NCBI RefSeq assembly: GCF_016428905.1 | Contig: NZ_JAELTQ010000045.1 | Location: 1 to 33,216 of the forward strand | Direction: 5' to 3' | DNA length: 33,216 bases | From: Dyella sp. ASV24 | GTDB lineage: Bacteria > Pseudomonadota > Gammaproteobacteria > Xanthomonadales > Rhodanobacteraceae | Shown: positions 13,591 to 24,069 of the stretch, piece after piece | Layout of the letters: every line of letters begins with the position of its first letter | Numbering within the stretch: the first letter of the stretch is position 1 | Program-made: the position numbers and the translations under genes | The notes under the pieces: generated by a model | Told to the model about the DNA's origin: nothing | What the model saw: only the letters and a program-made list of their open reading frames with translations | Database searches by the model: none

Positions 13591-13863
13591 ATGCTCAAAG
13601 GCAGCGTGAACGTGGCGGTACCCATGCCCCCGCCGCCGGGTGATCAGGATATGGCCGCGTGGGATGTGACGGATTCCACGCCGTGCGGTGTCGAGATCCA
13701 TGGCGCGGACTTCAGTCCGGTGCCCGGACAGCCGCAGGTGTTCCGCGCATCGGCGCCACCCGAGTTCAAGCTGACCGTAACGGCGACGGTGCAGCCCGAT
13801 GGCACCATCGCGCTGGCTTATTCGCGCTATGTCGATGAGTCAGAAAACAATCTGAGCACCTGA
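13591..13863 (+). CDS. Small unknown protein in the encapsulin operon, 90 aa
   Basis: ATG 13591 lies 22 bases after the previous stop, with GAGGGCGAGGACAAGG before it. The product begins MLKGSVNVAVPMPPPPGDQD and continues as a strand-rich chain (EFKLTVTATVQPDGTIALAY) that looks like a small beta sandwich; there is one cysteine and no signal peptide. Family unknown. A longer frame from 13375 overlaps the 65-aa gene and is not needed. It seems to be the last gene of the DyP-encapsulin unit; 123 bases separate it from the oxidoreductase gene. Confidence 0.65.
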   Translation: MLKGSVNVAVPMPPPPGDQDMAAWDVTDSTPCGVEIHGADFSPVPGQPQVFRASAPPEFKLTVTATVQPDGTIALAYSRYVDESENNLST

Positions 13864-13986
13864 AGGTGTGCTGACGAGTTCCCGTGTCGGGCAAGCCGCA
13901 GCACGTGGGTTCGCCGTGCGGTCACTGCGTTTTGTGTATAAAGGCCTGATCCGCGATACGCATCAGGCTTTGCAGGACGTTGTTTC

Positions 13987-16266
<2,280 letters not shown>

Positions 16267-16301
16267 GCGCCGGTTCTCGTACATGTGGAAGGAGTTGCGT
16301 G

Positions 16302-16517
16302 ATGACCAAGACCTTCAAGGTGGGTGACCACGTCAGTTGGAACTCCGAGGCGGGCTGGGTGAGCGGCACCATCATCAGGGTGCACACCCGTGACTTCGAC
16401 TACAAGGGTTATACCCACCACGCGACCGACGGCGATCCGCAGTACGAGATCAAGAGCGACAAGACCGATCACATCGCAGCGCATAAAGGTCGTGCGCTGA
16501 GGCTTTCGCGTCCTTGA
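16302..16517 (+). CDS. DUF2945 / hypervirulence-associated Tudor-like protein, 71 aa
   Basis: MTKTFKVGDHVSWNSEAGWV, GTIIRVHTRDFDYKGYTHHA, and PQYEIKSDKTDHIAAHKG are the hallmarks of the HVA1/DUF2945 family of small beta-barrel proteins; the length is normal. ATG 16302 has GGAAGGAG upstream. It starts 35 bases after the oxidoreductase stop, so they probably share a transcript. Molecular role unknown. Confidence 0.88.
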   Translation: MTKTFKVGDHVSWNSEAGWVSGTIIRVHTRDFDYKGYTHHATDGDPQYEIKSDKTDHIAAHKGRALRLSRP

Positions 16518-16530
16518 GGCGTGTACCGCT

Positions 16531-17562
16531 TCAGCGATGCGCACAGGTGATAGGCGTGCGGGATACGAAACCTTCATACGCTGCATCCAGCGTGGCCCGT
16601 GAGTCACGGGGAAGGTAATCGCCACCGAGGCGAGGCGTGGCCAGCGCAGATTTTGCGAAGAAGGCGAGCACTCGCTCAATCACTGCAGGTTCGCGCAGCA
16701 GGCGCCGATGTCCAAGGCCTTGCGTCTCTATCAGTTGCGCTGACGGCCAGGATGCCGCCACCGCGCGCGCCTGCGACAGCGGCACTTCGCGATCTTCCTC
16801 ATCATGGATCACGAGCAGACGCCGCCACTTGTGTATGTCCTCCAGCGTGGCGATGTCCAGATACGACCATGGGTGTCCCAGCCAGCGCTCGACATCCGCA
16901 CTGAACGCGGCAACCACGCGCTGATTCGCACCGATGGCGCGCGCGAAACCGCCGATGGCAGCGGATGGTTGGGCGAACGGTGCAACAAACACGATGTTCT
17001 CTGGAGCGTTCCACCCTGCGCGCAATGCCAGCGAGAGCGCGGTGCATCCACCCGAGTGGGCGATGATCCCGGCCACGGAGGTTTCAGCGGCCGCCACCGT
17101 TTCCAACGCATCGGCGAACTCGAAGAAAGTCACTCGGCGGCCGCCATGCCGGCTGGCAGCGGACGCGCCATGGGCGGGCGCGTCAAAGGCGACCACGCGG
17201 AAGCCTGCCGCATGCAGCGGCTCGACGAAGGCGTGCAACTGGCCGGCATAGCCGCCCCAGCCATGCAGCAACAGGATGGTCGGCCCCTGGTTGTCCCAGA
17301 CCCATGCCGCCACTTTTCGGCCGTGCACGTCGAACGACAGGCGAGTGCCGCTGTCCAGCACGGCTTGTTCTGTCGCGCGGGGCGTGGATCGTGGTGCGGA
17401 GAACCATAGCCGCTTCATAAGCGTGGCCGCGGACGATGGATGGATCGAACCCAGCAGACGCATGCCGGCTTGCAGCAGGCGTTGGCCTGGAGAGATCCGG
17501 GTGGGTGTTGCCGCGCGTGGTGTCGATGCACTCGACGATGTTTGCAGCGTCATGCTGTCCAT
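16531..17562 (-). CDS. Alpha/beta hydrolase, 343 aa
   Basis: The alpha/beta hydrolase core runs from about residue 90: oxyanion segment LLLHGWGGYAGQ, nucleophile Ser in AHSGGC (Gly-x-Ser-x-Gly with His-Ser-Gly-Gly), acid in HDEEDREVP and His in GLGHRRLL. The first 60 residues are extra and probably disordered, followed by a short helix. Cytoplasmic; no signal peptide. Substrate unknown. It lies 112 bases downstream of the GlxA-type regulator on the same strand, which may control it, and converges on the Tudor-like gene with 13 bases between stops. Confidence 0.88.
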   Translation of the reverse strand: MDSMTLQTSSSASTPRAATPTRISPGQRLLQAGMRLLGSIHPSSAATLMKRLWFSAPRSTPRATEQAVLDSGTRLSFDVHGRKVAAWVWDNQGPTILLLHGWGGYAGQLHAFVEPLHAAGFRVVAFDAPAHGASAASRHGGRRVTFFEFADALETVAAAETSVAGIIAHSGGCTALSLALRAGWNAPENIVFVAPFAQPSAAIGGFARAIGANQRVVAAFSADVERWLGHPWSYLDIATLEDIHKWRRLLVIHDEEDREVPLSQARAVAASWPSAQLIETQGLGHRRLLREPAVIERVLAFFAKSALATPRLGGDYLPRDSRATLDAAYEGFVSRTPITCAHR

Positions 17563-17674
17563 GTGTCCTGCTCGTGGTGTTCAAGGCAGGTAGGACGTTA
17601 GCAATCGCTTTCACGCGAGACAGCGGGCATCACGGCCAGATTGATGGGCGCGTTCGCCATCGCGCAGCTACGCG

Positions 17675-18673
17675 TCAGAACACCGTGATGTCAGCGGTAT
17701 GGAAGCGTTTGCGGAAGACAGCGGGCGTCAGTTGCGTGCGGCGCGTGAACAATCGCGAGAACGTCGCCACGTCGAGATAGCCTACCTCGCCGGCGATCTG
17801 CGCGACGCTCAGCGTGGTGTTCTCCAGCAGCAGCTTGGCTTTCTCCACGCGCAGGTCGTGCAGCAGGTCGAGTGGCGAGCGCCCGGTTTCGGCGTGGAAC
17901 TTTCGCAGCAAGGTGCGACTGGAGAGATTGAACGCATCGGCCAGCGCATCCAGCTTGTAGCGCTCCGCCAGACGCTGCTCGAACCACGTGCTCACGGCGC
18001 GCGCGAACGATTCCTTCCGCTTGTGGCTGAAGCGATGATCCAGATACGCGGCCTGACTGCGTCGGCTGTGATCGATCAGGCTGAACCTGCCCACCGCGCG
18101 CGCAAGGCTCGTGCCGGCGCAATCGCGGATGAGTTGAAGTGCGAGATCGCCATAGGCCGTGAATGCGCCTGAGGTGACGATCTCCCCGTCGCGGATCAGC
18201 AGGGCGTCGGGTACGACGTCGACCCTGGGATAGCGCCGCGCCATTTCTCCAGCCAGCGCCCATGCCGTGGTCGCCTGACGTCCATCCAGAACGCCCGCCT
18301 CCGCGAGCAACAGGCTGCCACCGCAGATGGAGGCAACCTTGCGTTGTTCCGCCGCGCGACGGATAAGCTGCTTCTCCTCGTCCAGACCGGTGAGTGCCGT
18401 ACTGATGTCTTCCGCGCTGTTGAAGTCGAAGGCAGGCACCACGAGCAGGTCGAACGGCGCCGGCGCAGCCACGGTGAGTAGTGAGCCACCGGCCAGCCGC
18501 ACCTGTCCGGCGTGTGTACCGATGATGGAGATGGCAAACGGCACCGGTGCATCCGGCGCGCGTAACAGGCTGATGCGGTTGGCGACGAGTAGTACGTCCG
18601 ACAGGCCGAGAACTTCGGCGCCCATGCATCCGTCGTAGGCAAGAATGGCGACCCGCACGTCGGTTCCCTTCAT
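17675..18673 (-). CDS. GlxA-family transcriptional regulator (DJ-1/PfpI plus AraC HTH), 332 aa
   Basis: Residues about 5-185 form a DJ-1/PfpI-like domain with the nucleophile-elbow cysteine in VASICGGSLLLAEAG; residues about 225-325 form the AraC-type double helix-turn-helix (LDALADAFNLSSRTLLRKFH and VAQIAGEVGYLDVATFSRLF). This is the GlxA architecture. The N-terminal domain probably senses a small molecule. Start ATG 18673 (MKGTDVRVAILAYDG) gives full family length. The neighbouring hydrolase on the same strand is a candidate target. Confidence 0.92.
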   Translation of the reverse strand: MKGTDVRVAILAYDGCMGAEVLGLSDVLLVANRISLLRAPDAPVPFAISIIGTHAGQVRLAGGSLLTVAAPAPFDLLVVPAFDFNSAEDISTALTGLDEEKQLIRRAAEQRKVASICGGSLLLAEAGVLDGRQATTAWALAGEMARRYPRVDVVPDALLIRDGEIVTSGAFTAYGDLALQLIRDCAGTSLARAVGRFSLIDHSRRSQAAYLDHRFSHKRKESFARAVSTWFEQRLAERYKLDALADAFNLSSRTLLRKFHAETGRSPLDLLHDLRVEKAKLLLENTTLSVAQIAGEVGYLDVATFSRLFTRRTQLTPAVFRKRFHTADITVF

Positions 18674-18713
18674 TTACGGCAATACGCCAAGCGTGGCGAT
18701 TTTGCCCTGTGCG

Positions 18714-18791
18714 TCAAGCGCCACTTTGCACGGGTAGCCGTGCGTCAGCAAACCATAGGATTCCAAGAATCATCAGGTTTATCAGTGTCAT
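18714..18791 (-). CDS. Possible 25-aa hydrophobic peptide upstream of the GlxA regulator
   Basis: On the minus strand ATG 18791 follows GGAAAGGACC and opens MTLINLMILGILWFADARLP, ending in TGA at 18714. The first 15 residues could form a membrane helix. It ends 40 bases before the regulator start. It may be a leader peptide, a small membrane protein or chance; nothing else supports it. Confidence 0.25.
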   Translation of the reverse strand: MTLINLMILGILWFADARLPVQSGA

Positions 18792-19015
18792 GTGGTGGTC
18801 CTTTCCGCTTGTGCCGACACTTTCAATGGCGGGCGAGGCGTCAAGATTGGCGATATTGCACACACCCATCACGAATGGGCGGCGGGATCGCCCATGGATC
18901 TGTCGCCGGCACCCGGTGACCGGGCAGGACCGCCAACCTAGGCTGCTCAGCGACCGGGAAGGGCGTCGCCCCGTCCCTGCAATCCCCACCCCTTTGCTTG
19001 CTCGCCGGAGTTCCC
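18792..19015. other. Divergent intergenic region, small dyads only
   Basis: Between the leftward regulator and the rightward SnoaL-like gene lies about 340 bp without a convincing gene except the 25-aa frame. It contains dyads ATGGGCG/CGCCCAT (18875-18881 with 18889-18895) and CCCGG-TGA-CCGGG (18912-18924). Either could be an operator. No clear promoter boxes were found. Confidence 0.4.
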
Positions 19016-19426
19016 ATGCTTGAGCGTCATGTCGTCGATACGTTTGTTACGTTGGTGGAGAGCGGCCGCTTTATCGAGGCGCTGCAGCGTTACTACCATC
19101 CCTCCGCCGTCGTCTGGGAGAACCAGCAGAAATCGCGCATCGGGCTCGATGCGTTGATCGAGAACGAGCAGTTGGTGCTGAACACCTTCACGGCGGTGAG
19201 CGCTCGCGCGAGGCTGGTTATGGTCAATGGCGATCACGTCGCCATCCAGTGGCATTTCGAGTTTGCGAATGATGCGGCGCATATGTCACTGGATGAGATG
19301 GCCGTGCAGCAATGGGCCGACGGCAAGATCATCCATGAGCGCTTCTACTATGACCCCGCGCAGCTTCGGCCGGAAAGCGCGCAGCCCGTGACCCACGCCG
19401 CCGCCGCGGAAGCGGCATCGTCATGA
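19016..19426 (+). CDS. SnoaL-like / NTF2-fold protein, 136 aa
   Basis: The pattern fits the NTF2-like SnoaL fold: FVTLVESGRFIEALQRYYHP, WENQQKSRIGLDALIENEQ, then strand-rich VAIQWHFEF and WADGKIIHERFYYD. Such proteins are isomerases or small-ligand binding proteins; the substrate is unknown. ATG 19016 has GGAG upstream; a longer frame from 18998 is not needed. The stop overlaps the next ATG (ATGA, 19423-19426), so it is coupled to the LysE gene. Confidence 0.85.
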   Translation: MLERHVVDTFVTLVESGRFIEALQRYYHPSAVVWENQQKSRIGLDALIENEQLVLNTFTAVSARARLVMVNGDHVAIQWHFEFANDAAHMSLDEMAVQQWADGKIIHERFYYDPAQLRPESAQPVTHAAAAEAASS

Positions 19427-20034
19427 GCATCGCTTTCCTGATCACCTCCCTGCTGGTGGTGGCGTCACCCGGCACGGGCGCTCTCTACACCATCTCGTCC
19501 AGTCTGTCGCACGGCGTGCGTGCCGGCCTCGTCGCGGCGCTTGGCTGCACCTTGGGCATCGTTCCCCACATGCTTGCGGCGGTGCTTGGCCTGGCCACGG
19601 TGTTCCGCACGAGCGCGTTGGCCTTCGAAGTGCTGAAGATGGTCGGCGCGGCCTATCTGCTCTACATGGCCTGGCGTGCGCTTAGGGATACGAGCCTGCT
19701 GCAGGCACAGGATTCGGCGAAGCCGCACGGTGCGGCGAAGATCATCGCCTCCGCCGTGCTGGTCAACCTGCTTAATCCCAAGTTGCCGGTGTTCTTCCTG
19801 GCGTTTCTCCCGCAGTTCGTGGGGGCGGACGATCCGTCGCCCATCGCACGCATGCTCGAGCTCAGCGCCGTCTTCATGGCGATGACCTGGGTAGTCTTCG
19901 CCATCTACGGATGCTTCGCGGCGCTCATGCGCACCCATGTCCTGTCCCGCCCGGCCGTGCTGGCGTGGATGCGGCGAGGCTTTGCCGCGGGCTTCGCGCT
20001 GCTCGGCGTGCGCCTGCTGGTCAGTCAGCGTTAG
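19423..20034 (+). CDS. LysE-family translocator, 203 aa
   Basis: About six hydrophobic segments and the family patterns SPGTGALYTISSSLSHGVRAGL near the N-terminus, KMVGAAYLLYMAWRALRD in the middle and NLLNPKLPVFFLAFLPQFV mark a LysE/RhtB-type inner-membrane exporter of amino acids or related metabolites. Length is normal. It starts inside the stop codon of the SnoaL-like gene and its own end overlaps by 14 bases the convergent gene at 20021. Confidence 0.9.
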   Translation: MSIAFLITSLLVVASPGTGALYTISSSLSHGVRAGLVAALGCTLGIVPHMLAAVLGLATVFRTSALAFEVLKMVGAAYLLYMAWRALRDTSLLQAQDSAKPHGAAKIIASAVLVNLLNPKLPVFFLAFLPQFVGADDPSPIARMLELSAVFMAMTWVVFAIYGCFAALMRTHVLSRPAVLAWMRRGFAAGFALLGVRLLVSQR

Positions 20035-20503
20035 GCACCCGATGGTGCATCGACCGGCTCGCCATCCACGCCAGCGGCAGGCCGACGAGCACGGTGTGGC
20101 TGAAGATCTGCTCGGCCAACGACAGGGCGGTGATGTGCGGGAAGATCGACGGCCAGCGCAACGGCAATACGATCAGGTTCATCACCGCCCACAACAGCAG
20201 GCCGTAAAGCAGGCCGGAAGCGACGGGTTTGGCGGTAAGCCAGGACAACCGGCGCGCCGCTGCGACGAACACCGCGACCATCACGAGCATGATGAGGAAG
20301 TGCAGCAGCACGCCGACGACGAGCGCGGGCGCGCCCGCCTTGATGGCACCGGGCCAGATTGCCGACGCGATGCCGACTGGCACAGCGAGCGGATTCTTGC
20401 CTTCCAGCAGCGCATACGTCAGTGCCGAGAGCAGATCGAGCGTGCCGGCGACCAGCGTGGCGCGAATCAGCAGGCTCGACGTTTTTTCAGGAATGCGGTT
20501 CAT
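20021..20503 (-). CDS. Small integral membrane protein of unknown function, 160 aa
   Basis: Four hydrophobic segments, at about residues 12-33, 57-83, 93-115 and 125-147, with a short polar N-terminus (MNRIPEKTSSLLIRATLVAG). The pattern resembles YagU/DUF1440-type inner-membrane proteins, but I am not sure of the family. ATG 20503 is the natural start. It runs against LysE and overlaps its 3' end by 14 bases; upstream lies the divergent kinase gene with 158 bp between starts. Confidence 0.8.
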   Translation of the reverse strand: MNRIPEKTSSLLIRATLVAGTLDLLSALTYALLEGKNPLAVPVGIASAIWPGAIKAGAPALVVGVLLHFLIMLVMVAVFVAAARRLSWLTAKPVASGLLYGLLLWAVMNLIVLPLRWPSIFPHITALSLAEQIFSHTVLVGLPLAWMASRSMHHRVPNAD

Positions 20504-20661
20504 GGCGTCTCTTTGTTGGCGATGGCGCCGGCCTTGGCCGGACGGACCGAAGAGAGCTTAGAAAGCCGCAGCGCGTCGCCAAACCGGTTTTCGACGGGCG
20601 GACCGCTTTTGCCAGCCAAGTGGTACGGAGGGTCTGGAAAGCGCAGGCCGGAGCGACGCAC

Positions 20662-21747
20662 ATGACATCGACACATAGTCCGTTTGGCCGTCCAAAGACC
20701 TGGCTTATCTACGTGGCTGGGTGGCTGGCGTATGGGTTGGTCAGTGCGCTGGGTGCACTGCCTTATCGCCATGCGTATCCCGTACTTCTCTACTTTGCCG
20801 GCACGACGGTCGCGGCGTTCCTGGCGAGCTTCGTCATGCTTGCGCTGTGCCGTGGGCTGGCGGCGGGACGGTTGCCGTGGCCGAAGGCTATGGCCGTCAT
20901 CGTGGCGTGCTCTTACGTGCTCGGTGTGGCCTGCTCGATAGCGGGCGCGGCGCTGGAAACAGCAATGGGCCAACTCGGCCCGGAGGCGTCGCACTGGCGT
21001 TCCGTGGCGCTGGTGGGTTTTGCCAATGCATTCAGCCCGGCCATCATGCTGGTGGCATGGAGTGCGTTGTATTGGGGGGCGCAGCATTGGCACGCGGCGA
21101 GATCGCGCGAACGGCAGTTGCTGCTGGCCGAATCGTTGGCGCGCGAGGCGGAGCTGAAGGCATTGCGCTACCAGATCACCCCGCACTTCCTGTTCAACAC
21201 GCTCAATGGCATCTCCACCTTGGTGGGCGAGGGTGATGCACGGTCGGCACGGCGCCTGATCGCGCTGCTGGCCAACTTTCTTCGGGCGACCCTGGAGCCT
21301 GCGCGGCAGGGTGATGTGACCCTTGCCCAGGAGCTCGCCCAGGTTCAGCAGTACGTGGAGATTGAGCAGATCCGGTTGGGCAGGCGACTGGCGGTATCCA
21401 TCCACTGCGACCCCGACGCCCGGCATGCCTTGGTGCCTCACCTGTTGCTGCAGCCGCTGGTGGAAAACGCGATTCGCCACGGCATTGCCCCCAACCCGGA
21501 GGGCGGCACGTTATCGCTCGATATCGTCCGCCGCGGTGACGTGGTGGACATAGCGGTGCGCAACAGTCTCGGCGAATTTTGCGCGGCAGCCTCCGGCGCG
21601 GGCGGCGTGGGTCTCGCCAACACGACGGCACGATTGGCTGCGCGCTATCGCGATGCTTACCGGTTCTCGGCGTCGGGCGACGATGGGCGCTGCTGGCTCG
21701 CGACGATGGAAATTCCCTACCAGCTGGCCTTGGAGCACACCGCATGA
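20662..21747 (+). CDS. LytS/YehU-type sensor histidine kinase, 361 aa
   Basis: An N-terminal membrane part with four helices (about residues 13-135) is followed by a short coiled coil and the His_kinase (LytS) domain: phosphoacceptor His175 in QITPHFLFNTLN, and the ATPase N-box Asn269 in LVENAIRHG, then GGVGLANTTARL. ATG 20662 is preceded by GGAG and is the first start after the spacer; the longer frame from 20359 overlaps the opposite gene. Its stop overlaps the regulator start in ATGA. The membrane sensor has no periplasmic domain, so the signal may be sensed in the membrane. Confidence 0.92.
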   Translation: MTSTHSPFGRPKTWLIYVAGWLAYGLVSALGALPYRHAYPVLLYFAGTTVAAFLASFVMLALCRGLAAGRLPWPKAMAVIVACSYVLGVACSIAGAALETAMGQLGPEASHWRSVALVGFANAFSPAIMLVAWSALYWGAQHWHAARSRERQLLLAESLAREAELKALRYQITPHFLFNTLNGISTLVGEGDARSARRLIALLANFLRATLEPARQGDVTLAQELAQVQQYVEIEQIRLGRRLAVSIHCDPDARHALVPHLLLQPLVENAIRHGIAPNPEGGTLSLDIVRRGDVVDIAVRNSLGEFCAAASGAGGVGLANTTARLAARYRDAYRFSASGDDGRCWLATMEIPYQLALEHTA

Positions 21748-22499
21748 TCCGCGCGTTGATTGTGGACGACGAGCCGCTCGCACGCCGCGGTGTGCGCGTC
21801 TGCCTGCGGCGCGCCGCCGATGTCACGGTGGTGGGTGAGGCGGAGTCGGGCATGGTGGGTCTGCGGATGATCCAAGCGTTGCGGCCGGATGTCGTGTTCC
21901 TCGACATACAGATGCCAGCCATGGATGGCTTTGCGTTGTTGTCGGCAATCAAGGGTGATACGCCGCCTTTCATTGTGTTCCTGACCGCGCACGATGCTTA
22001 TGCGCTGCAGGCATTCGGCGTGCATGCGGTGGACTACGTGATGAAACCCATCGACGATGGACGTTTCGACGATGCCCTGTGTGCAGTTCGCCAGCGTGTG
22101 CTGGAGCGACAGGCGCACACGGCTCTGGCGAAAGCACCGGGTGACGAGCCAGCACGCGTGGCATGGGATGCGCGTCTAGAGGCGAAGCGTGGCGGTCAAA
22201 CCGTTTGGATTGGCGTGGACGACATCGACTGGATTCAGGCCAGCGGCGACTATGTCACGTTGCATGCGGGAGCGCGGCTCCACATGATCCACGAGAGCAT
22301 GGATGGCATGGAGCGGCGGCTGGATCCCAGGCGCTTCGCACGGATTCACCGCTCCACCATCATCGCTGTCGATCGGGTCCAGGGCTTTAGCTTATTGCCC
22401 ACGCGGGATGCCCTGGTGACCCTGAAAGGTGGTGTTGCGTTGCGTGTCAGCCGTCGCTTCCGGCACCGGATAAGCCTGGATGGCCTCCGTAGGCTGTAG
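21744..22499 (+). CDS. LytTR-family response regulator, 251 aa
   Basis: The receiver domain has the acidic pair D8-D9, phosphoacceptor Asp54 in FLDIQMP, Thr in VFLTAHD and Lys in VMKPIDD. After a linker of about 25 residues comes the LytTR DNA-binding domain (about 150-250), with IDWIQASGDYVTLHA and FARIHRSTIIAVDRV. It starts within the stop codon of the kinase gene (ATGA), so the pair is translated together. Targets are not evident; the adjacent SGNH gene converges and is not an obvious one. Confidence 0.94.
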   Translation: MIRALIVDDEPLARRGVRVCLRRAADVTVVGEAESGMVGLRMIQALRPDVVFLDIQMPAMDGFALLSAIKGDTPPFIVFLTAHDAYALQAFGVHAVDYVMKPIDDGRFDDALCAVRQRVLERQAHTALAKAPGDEPARVAWDARLEAKRGGQTVWIGVDDIDWIQASGDYVTLHAGARLHMIHESMDGMERRLDPRRFARIHRSTIIAVDRVQGFSLLPTRDALVTLKGGVALRVSRRFRHRISLDGLRRL

Positions 22500-22511
22500 C
22501 GCGCGGCATCC

Positions 22512-23297
22512 TTATTTTGATGGCGTGGCGGCCTGGATGGCTGCGCGTGCGAGTGGTTCCATCGCCGCGTATCCCTGCTTGGTCGGGTGCACGCCATCGT
22601 CGGCGAGTCCCGGCTTCATGCCGCCCTGAGCGGTTGCCAATGCACCGTAGTAGTCCACGTATGCAAATCCGTTGCGCGCGGCATAGCTTTTGATCCACGC
22701 GTTGAGTGTTCGGATGGTATCGACCGGGTGGAGCTCAGGACGCCAAGGGAAGCGCGCGGCCGGTGGAATGGAACCAAGAATGACGCGAATGCCGTTCGCC
22801 TTGGCCAGTTCGGCCATGGAGGCGATGTTGCCTTCAACCTGTTCCAGCGTGACCGGCCCTGTATTACCGGCGACGTCGTTGGTGCCGGCAAGAATATGCA
22901 CGGCCTGCGGGTGCAGGTCGATCACGTCCTGCCGAAAGCGCAACAGCATCTGCGAGGTGGTTTGCCCGCTGATGCCGCGATCGACGTAACCGTTGGTGAA
23001 AAAGGCAGGGTTCTGCTTGCCCCAGAACTCGGTAATGGAGTCGCCCATAAAGACGACGCGGGGTGCGTTGCCGGCGCGTGTCAGTTCTGCATTCTGCGCG
23101 CGGTACTGGCAAAGCTTGCCGAAATCGTGGCCGAGAATGTACGCCGCCCACTGTCCCTCTGGTAACTGATCGGGCGTCTTTTGCGTAGCGCACGGATCAG
23201 TGACGACACCGGTGACGTCGCCTTGCGCGTGGCTTGGCGCCACGGCGATGCACAGCAGGAATGACAAGGCGGCGAGAATGATCCATCGATAGGTCAT
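22512..23297 (-). CDS. Secreted SGNH/GDSL-type hydrolase, 261 aa
   Basis: A signal peptide (ILAALSFLLCIAVAPSHAQ, cleavage near residue 25) leads to an SGNH fold: block I FMGDSITEFWG with Ser87, block II near YVDRGISGQ, block III AGTNDVAGN with Asn140, and block V DDGVHPTKQGY with Asp234 and His237. All four catalytic residues are present. It is a periplasmic or secreted esterase, perhaps acting on acetylated sugars or lipids. ATG 23297 gives the full signal peptide. Confidence 0.93.
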   Translation of the reverse strand: MTYRWIILAALSFLLCIAVAPSHAQGDVTGVVTDPCATQKTPDQLPEGQWAAYILGHDFGKLCQYRAQNAELTRAGNAPRVVFMGDSITEFWGKQNPAFFTNGYVDRGISGQTTSQMLLRFRQDVIDLHPQAVHILAGTNDVAGNTGPVTLEQVEGNIASMAELAKANGIRVILGSIPPAARFPWRPELHPVDTIRTLNAWIKSYAARNGFAYVDYYGALATAQGGMKPGLADDGVHPTKQGYAAMEPLARAAIQAATPSK

Positions 23298-23351
23298 GCT
23301 GTTTCCTGCTGGGGACGTTGGGTTGTCATGATGAAGCGCACGCTTGGTTGT

Positions 23352-23747
23352 TTAGCTTCCTGCATGGCGCAAGCGCTGCAATTCCTCGTTGAGCCAATCG
23401 GCCGATGGCCGTTCCTTGCTGTCGCAACGCACGAGATAGGGTTTGCCACTCATGCTGCTTTCCGTGGCGGCGAGCTGGATGAAATCCTCTGCCGAATGCA
23501 CTTTGCCCTTTCCTTGCAGGTAATGCAGCTTGTCTTCGAGATGGCTTTCAGCCTGTGCGGCGGGGTAAGCCGTACCGTTGCGGACAAACGTGCAGGAGCT
23601 GTGCGCGACGAAGGACAGCAGGGCGGCGATCTCCTGCTGGCTCGCGTCATTGGATTCGGCGCGCGCGGGTAAAGCCCATGAGAGCGAGGTACACGCAAGC
23701 AGTGTCGCTGCGATGACTGCACGTAGGCGCGTGACCGTTCCGTCCAT
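23352..23747 (-). CDS. DUF5329-family secreted protein, 131 aa
   Basis: Signal peptide (AVIAATLLACTSLSWALPARA, cleavage near residue 30), then the DUF5329 pattern: EIAALLSFVAHSSCTFVRNGT, HLEDKLHYLQGKGKVHSAEDFI and the C-terminal SADWLNEELQRLR. Two cysteines (in SSCTF and VRCDS) could form a disulfide. Periplasmic; function unknown. It is 54 bases upstream of the SGNH gene on the same strand and may be co-transcribed with it. Confidence 0.85.
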   Translation of the reverse strand: MDGTVTRLRAVIAATLLACTSLSWALPARAESNDASQQEIAALLSFVAHSSCTFVRNGTAYPAAQAESHLEDKLHYLQGKGKVHSAEDFIQLAATESSMSGKPYLVRCDSKERPSADWLNEELQRLRHAGS

Positions 23748-23820
23748 GTGTCGATATCCCGTGAATGGCTAGTTTGATGCCAAACCAGTATGACAGTGCC
23801 TCACGCGCAGGACACACAAT

Positions 23821-23884
23821 CGGAGGCAGCAAGGCTGCCTCCGGTTCGTGATGCCCATGACAAGCGCGTCCGTTGAACGGACGC
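23821..23884 (-). terminator. Tandem hairpins after the small cysteine-rich gene
   Basis: CGGAGGCAGC (23821-23830) pairs with GCTGCCTCCG (23834-23843) around a 3-base loop, and GCGTCCGTT (23866-23874) with AACGGACGC (23876-23884). Both lie past the stop codon at 23894 on the minus strand; the distal hairpin is followed by ATTGTGTG, only weakly U-rich. Together they probably end the small gene's transcript. Confidence 0.55.
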
Positions 23885-23893
23885 AATCTGGTT

Positions 23894-24037
23894 TCAACCG
23901 CTGGCTTTGGACTGAGCTTCGCGCAACTTCTGTGCGCACTCTTCACAACACACCTCGACCACGCGATGGCCGATGGTGACCTTGATGGCGTTGTCGTCCA
24001 ACGGGTAATCGCACGCGGCGCAGGTCTTCTCGCTCAT
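23894..24037 (-). CDS. Small cysteine-rich (metal-binding) protein, 47 aa
   Basis: ATG 24037 follows CCGGAGAAAATC, a strong ribosome binding site. The protein has C6-x2-C9 near the start and C30, C31 and C34 in VEVCCEECAQKLREAQ, a zinc-ribbon or TRASH/YHS-like arrangement. It has no signal peptide. Such short metal-binding proteins can act as chaperones or sensors; function unknown. It is a complete gene, not a fragment: its own start signal, palindrome upstream and hairpins downstream frame it. Confidence 0.8.
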   Translation of the reverse strand: MSEKTCAACDYPLDDNAIKVTIGHRVVEVCCEECAQKLREAQSKASG

Positions 24038-24053
24038 GATTTTCTCCGGTAAT

Positions 24054-24069
24054 CACCCGATGTCGGGTG
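24054..24069. promoter_or_regulatory. Operator-like palindrome upstream of the small cysteine-rich gene
   Basis: CACCCGA-TG-TCGGGTG is a perfect 7-bp dyad with a 2-base centre, and the flanks ATC/GAT nearly extend it. It lies 17 bases before the start codon on the minus strand, close to the ribosome binding site. It could be a repressor site or an RNA hairpin that controls translation. Confidence 0.45.

Noticed and set aside
13375-13863. A single 162-aa gene instead of the 65-aa and 90-aa genes
   Set aside because: Its first 65 codons overlap the 65-aa gene in another frame and are Arg/Ser-rich; the split version has two good ribosome binding sites.
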